Source: LMUY01 sp965276785
GTDB lineage: Bacteria > Pseudomonadota > Alphaproteobacteria > Acetobacterales > Acetobacteraceae
Assembly: GCA_965276785.1 (NCBI GenBank)
Contig: OZ255629.1
Span: 992,001 to 1,056,000 of the forward strand
Direction of reading: 5' to 3'
DNA length: 64,000 nucleotides
Positions 61,726 through 64,000 of the stretch are shown piece by piece. Within the stretch, counting starts at the first letter, position 1; the number at the start of each line of letters is the position of its first letter. The notes beneath the pieces are model-generated. The model was given only the letters and a program-made list of their open reading frames with translations, was not told the origin of the DNA and searched no databases. The position numbers and the translations under genes are program-made.

Positions 61726-62604
61726 TTAGCCAGCAGCCAAGCCCGCAACCGAGTCCAACTGGCCAACGGCGTCGTCCGGCAGCGTGAGCCCGGCTGCGGC
61801 GAGGTTCTGCTGCAAGTGCGCGACCGAGGAGGTGCCGGGAATGAGCAATATGTTGGGCGCCCGGCGAAGCAGCCAGGCGAGAGCCACCTGCATGGGGGTG
61901 GCATCCAGGCGGGCGGCGACCTCCGACAGGGTGGAGGATTGCAGCGGGTTGAAGCCGCCGAGCGGAAAGTACGGCACGTAGGCAATCCCGTCGCGCGCCA
62001 GATCATCGATCAAGCCGTCATCGGTCCGATGCGCCAGGTTGTACTGGTTCTGCACGCAGACCACCTGGCAAATTCGGCGCCCTTCCGCGACCTGGGCCGG
62101 GGTCACGTTGCTCAGCCCGATGTGGCGCACCAAGCCCCGGCGTTGCAGTTCGGCCAGAACGGTGAGGGGGGCTTCGATCGAGCCTTCGGCAGGACCATGC
62201 CTGCTGAACATGGCGCGCATGTTCACCACGTCGAGCACGTCCAAGCCGAGGTTGCGCAGGTTGTCGTGAACCGCCTGGGTGAGGTCTGCGGGCGAGAAGG
62301 CTGGGTTCCACGATGCGTCCTCGCCGCGCCGGGCGCCGATCTTGGTGACGAGGACGAGGTCGTCGGGATAGGGATGGAGCGCCTCGCGGATGAGCTGGTT
62401 GGTGACGTGCGGGCCGTAAAAGTCGCTGGTGTCGATGTGGTTGACGCCGCTCGCCACCGCTAGGCGGAGCACCGCCAAGGCGGCGTTCCGGTCTTTGGGC
62501 GGCCCGAACACGCCGGGTCCTGCAAGCTGCATGGCGCCGTAGCCGAGCCGCGTCACACGCAGTGCCCCGAGCGCGAAGCTGCCAGATTGGTTGATGCCGG
62601 ACAT
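61726..62604 (-). CDS. Aldo/keto reductase
   Basis: A 292-residue AKR from ATG 62604, with GGGAG 9 bases upstream. Catalytic residues: Asp and Tyr in NHIDTSDFYGPHVTNQLI, Lys in LVLVTKIGARR; then HIGLSNVTPAQVAEGRRICQ, VCVQNQYNLAHRTDDGLID and a C-terminal cofactor loop LIPGTSSVAHLQQNL. It resembles oxidoreductases of the YdbC/pyridoxal-reductase-like group. It converges on the formamidase gene with the stop codons adjacent. The SDR gene lies upstream on the same strand. Substrate unknown. Confidence 0.9.
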   Translation of the reverse strand: MSGINQSGSFALGALRVTRLGYGAMQLAGPGVFGPPKDRNAALAVLRLAVASGVNHIDTSDFYGPHVTNQLIREALHPYPDDLVLVTKIGARRGEDASWNPAFSPADLTQAVHDNLRNLGLDVLDVVNMRAMFSRHGPAEGSIEAPLTVLAELQRRGLVRHIGLSNVTPAQVAEGRRICQVVCVQNQYNLAHRTDDGLIDDLARDGIAYVPYFPLGGFNPLQSSTLSEVAARLDATPMQVALAWLLRRAPNILLIPGTSSVAHLQQNLAAAGLTLPDDAVGQLDSVAGLAAG

Positions 62605-62630
62605 GCTTATGCTCCCTTTAACGGCAGCCG

Positions 62631-63335
62631 CTAGAGCAGGGTTTCGAAGCGGCAGTTCACCAGCACCTCCGCCACGGAGGCGGTGTTGGGCAGGCGTAGC
62701 ACAGTCGCCACTAACACGGCGAGGTCCCGCGGATCGGTCATCGCCTCGCGCGGGAAGCTGGTGACCGCCGCCGTCATGTCGGTCGCCACGAAGCCGGGGC
62801 ACAGCGAGGTTGCGCGCACGCCGTGCTCCCAGCCCTCGCGCCGCACCGCGTGGGTCAGGGCCGTCAGTGCGAACTTGCTCATCGCGTAACCGATGTTCTC
62901 GTTGGCCACCCGCTTGCCCGAGAGCGAGGCGACATTGACGACACGCCCTTCGCCACAGGCCTTGAGCGCGGGCAGCGCCGCGCGGATCATGCGCAGCGGG
63001 CCCTTAACGTTCACGGTCCACATCGCATCCAGCGCGGTCTCGTCGGCGTCAACCAGCCTTGCCATCGGGTTGATGCCGGCTGCGTTGACGAGTGCGTGGA
63101 TGGCCCCGAAGCGTGCCTGCGTCGCCGCGACCCAGGCCTCGGCGCTGCCGGCCTGCTCGGCGTCATAGCGGTGCGTCATCAATCCGTCCGCTGCGGCCAG
63201 GCCGGACGCGTTGCGCAGCCCGGCGGAGACCTGCCAACCCTCCGCCAGCAGGTGCTCGGCTATGGCCCGGCCGATGCCGCGGCCGGCACCGGAGATCATC
63301 GCGACGCGTCCATCGCCCGCGAGCATCTCAGGCAA
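62631..63335 (-). CDS. Short-chain dehydrogenase/reductase
   Basis: A 234-residue SDR. Cofactor motif VAMISGAGRGIGRAIAEHLL, then LVNAAGINPMARLVD, Ser in VVNVASLSGKRVANE and YxxxK in IGYAMSKFAL. The C-terminus ends RFETLL. An in-frame Met (MLAGDGRVAM) three codons in is an alternative start. It is 26 bases upstream of the aldo/keto reductase on the same strand. Substrate unknown. Confidence 0.9.
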   Translation of the reverse strand: MPEMLAGDGRVAMISGAGRGIGRAIAEHLLAEGWQVSAGLRNASGLAAADGLMTHRYDAEQAGSAEAWVAATQARFGAIHALVNAAGINPMARLVDADETALDAMWTVNVKGPLRMIRAALPALKACGEGRVVNVASLSGKRVANENIGYAMSKFALTALTHAVRREGWEHGVRATSLCPGFVATDMTAAVTSFPREAMTDPRDLAVLVATVLRLPNTASVAEVLVNCRFETLL

Positions 63336-63641
63336 CCACCTTCGGCGGCTGTGATGGCTCCCGGCAGATACTTAGGGCTGACCTAATACTTGGACGGCGC
63401 ACACAAATGTTCCATTCGGCCTCAGGTCTCTGCGGCATGGTCGACATCTCTGCCGTCGCTCTCGCATTCCATCTCGCTTGGATCTTCGAGCAGATCGGCC
63501 GAGCGGACAAGCCCATTTCGCAGCCGAGTGAGCGCACCCCTCTGGCGGCGGCCAGCCCGTGGACACCCGCCGGAACACCTGCCTACGATACACACTGGCG
63601 CACGACCGCTGTCATCGCAGGTTTGCCGGGAGTTCCGTTCG
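63336..63641. other. Divergent intergenic region
   Basis: 306 bases between two divergent genes. I see no supported gene, stem-loop or repeat. It must carry the promoters of the SDR operon (minus strand) and of the binding-protein gene (plus strand), but I cannot pick out clear -35/-10 boxes. Confidence 0.5.
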
Positions 63642-64000
63642 GTGCATCGTTTCATCCTGCTCGTCCTCGGGTCGATCCTGTGGACGGCTGTCGCATCCCC
63701 TGCCCGAGCGGAGGAACTCGATATCGGGCGCCCTGCCTCGGTCTCCGGCATGGACCCAGGCTTCCTGCGCGAGGCGGCGACGGTGGTCGACAACGTGTTC
63801 GATACCATGCTGCTGCGCGACGCTGCCATGAAGTTGCAACCCGGCCTGGCGTTGTCGTGGCAGGCCCTGGACGACACGACTTGGGAGTTCAAGCTGCGCC
63901 CCGGCGTCAGCTTCCAAAACGGCGAGCCGTTCACGGCCGATGCGGTGAAGTTCTCGCTGGATCGGGTGCTCGACCCGGCGGCCAAGTCCCCCACCGCGTC
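63642..64000 (+). CDS. Peptide-type ABC transporter substrate-binding protein (3' truncated by window edge)
   Basis: The open frame runs off the window after 119 codons. It starts at GTG 63642 with GGGAG 10 bases upstream. The N-terminus is a signal peptide (VHRFILLVLGSILWTAVASP, cleavage after ARA). The mature start ELDIGRPASVSGMDPGFLRE, then VVDNVFDTMLLRDAAMKLQP and WEFKLRPGVSFQNGEPFTAD is that of family 5 solute-binding proteins of dipeptide/oligopeptide/nickel importers. Permease and ATPase genes may follow outside the window. Confidence 0.85.
   Translation, partial: MHRFILLVLGSILWTAVASPARAEELDIGRPASVSGMDPGFLREAATVVDNVFDTMLLRDAAMKLQPGLALSWQALDDTTWEFKLRPGVSFQNGEPFTADAVKFSLDRVLDPAAKSPTA

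Overview
The window is G+C-rich bacterial chromosome. Gene content points to an alphaproteobacterium, most likely of the Acetobacteraceae: Urt plus urease clusters, min genes, a DUF1640-like coiled-coil protein, DUF4214 and Ca-dependent glycan-binding-type repeat proteins, and many IS630 elements. This assignment is inference from gene families, as no rRNA or other marker is present.

Layout. 1-9886: urea uptake and hydrolysis. urtB (5' end outside the window), urtC, urtD and urtE are followed by a secreted Gln-rich protein and then ureD-ureA-ureB-ureC-(coiled coil)-ureE-(4-TM protein)-ureF-ureG. 9892-14551: a chemoreceptor, a 4-hydroxyproline epimerase-type gene and minCDE. 14603-18332: a dipeptide-type ABC importer with a permease-ATPase fusion and no adjacent binding protein. 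18344-21591: pirin, aldo/keto reductase, a Uma2 protein and a hypothetical. 21902-32569: an accessory region, with trpS and an ABA4-like gene in its first part. 32700-35249: murJ and gpsA. 35355-44247: three tandem, paralogous ~910-925-residue repeat proteins. 44279-49675: a DsbD-type thiol transporter, an ABC-F ATPase, an RTX-like protein and a Pro-rich small protein. 49703-57496: a peptide-binding protein, a GtrA/glycosyltransferase pair, a soluble chemoreceptor, a small lytic-transglycosylase-like protein, an Ldh-type dehydrogenase, an SDR and a small membrane protein. 57531-64000: gamma-glutamyltransferase, a small lipoprotein, amidase, formamidase-family protein, a second aldo/keto reductase, a second SDR and the start of another peptide-binding protein.

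The most interesting part is 24785-32569, read on the minus strand. An intact 1088-residue protein (29303-32569) has DUF4214-type repeats, an Ala/Gly-rich hydrophobic pre-toxin-like region and a C-terminal domain with a PD-(D/E)XK-like layout. Its stop codon overlaps the start of a 212-residue gene (28668-29306) that is a candidate immunity gene. Downstream lies a decayed copy of the same stalk joined to a different C-terminal tip (27568-28540). It overlaps by ATGA a second, unrelated small gene of about 96 codons (25054-27571), which is split by two IS630 insertions. Removing both elements with one TA at each site restores the frame at both junctions, and a single lost T in a homopolymer explains the remaining frameshift. 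A third stalk fragment (24785-25045) follows. This is the architecture of a polymorphic toxin-immunity array with one live cassette and graveyard cassettes, previously undescribed as far as I can tell.

The remaining genes suggest a cell equipped to scavenge organic nitrogen (urea, amides, gamma-glutamyl compounds, hydroxyproline) and to export several large Ca-binding or glycan-binding repeat proteins. Their lack of N-terminal signal peptides suggests type I secretion. No type I secretion genes, tRNA, rRNA or CRISPR array were seen.
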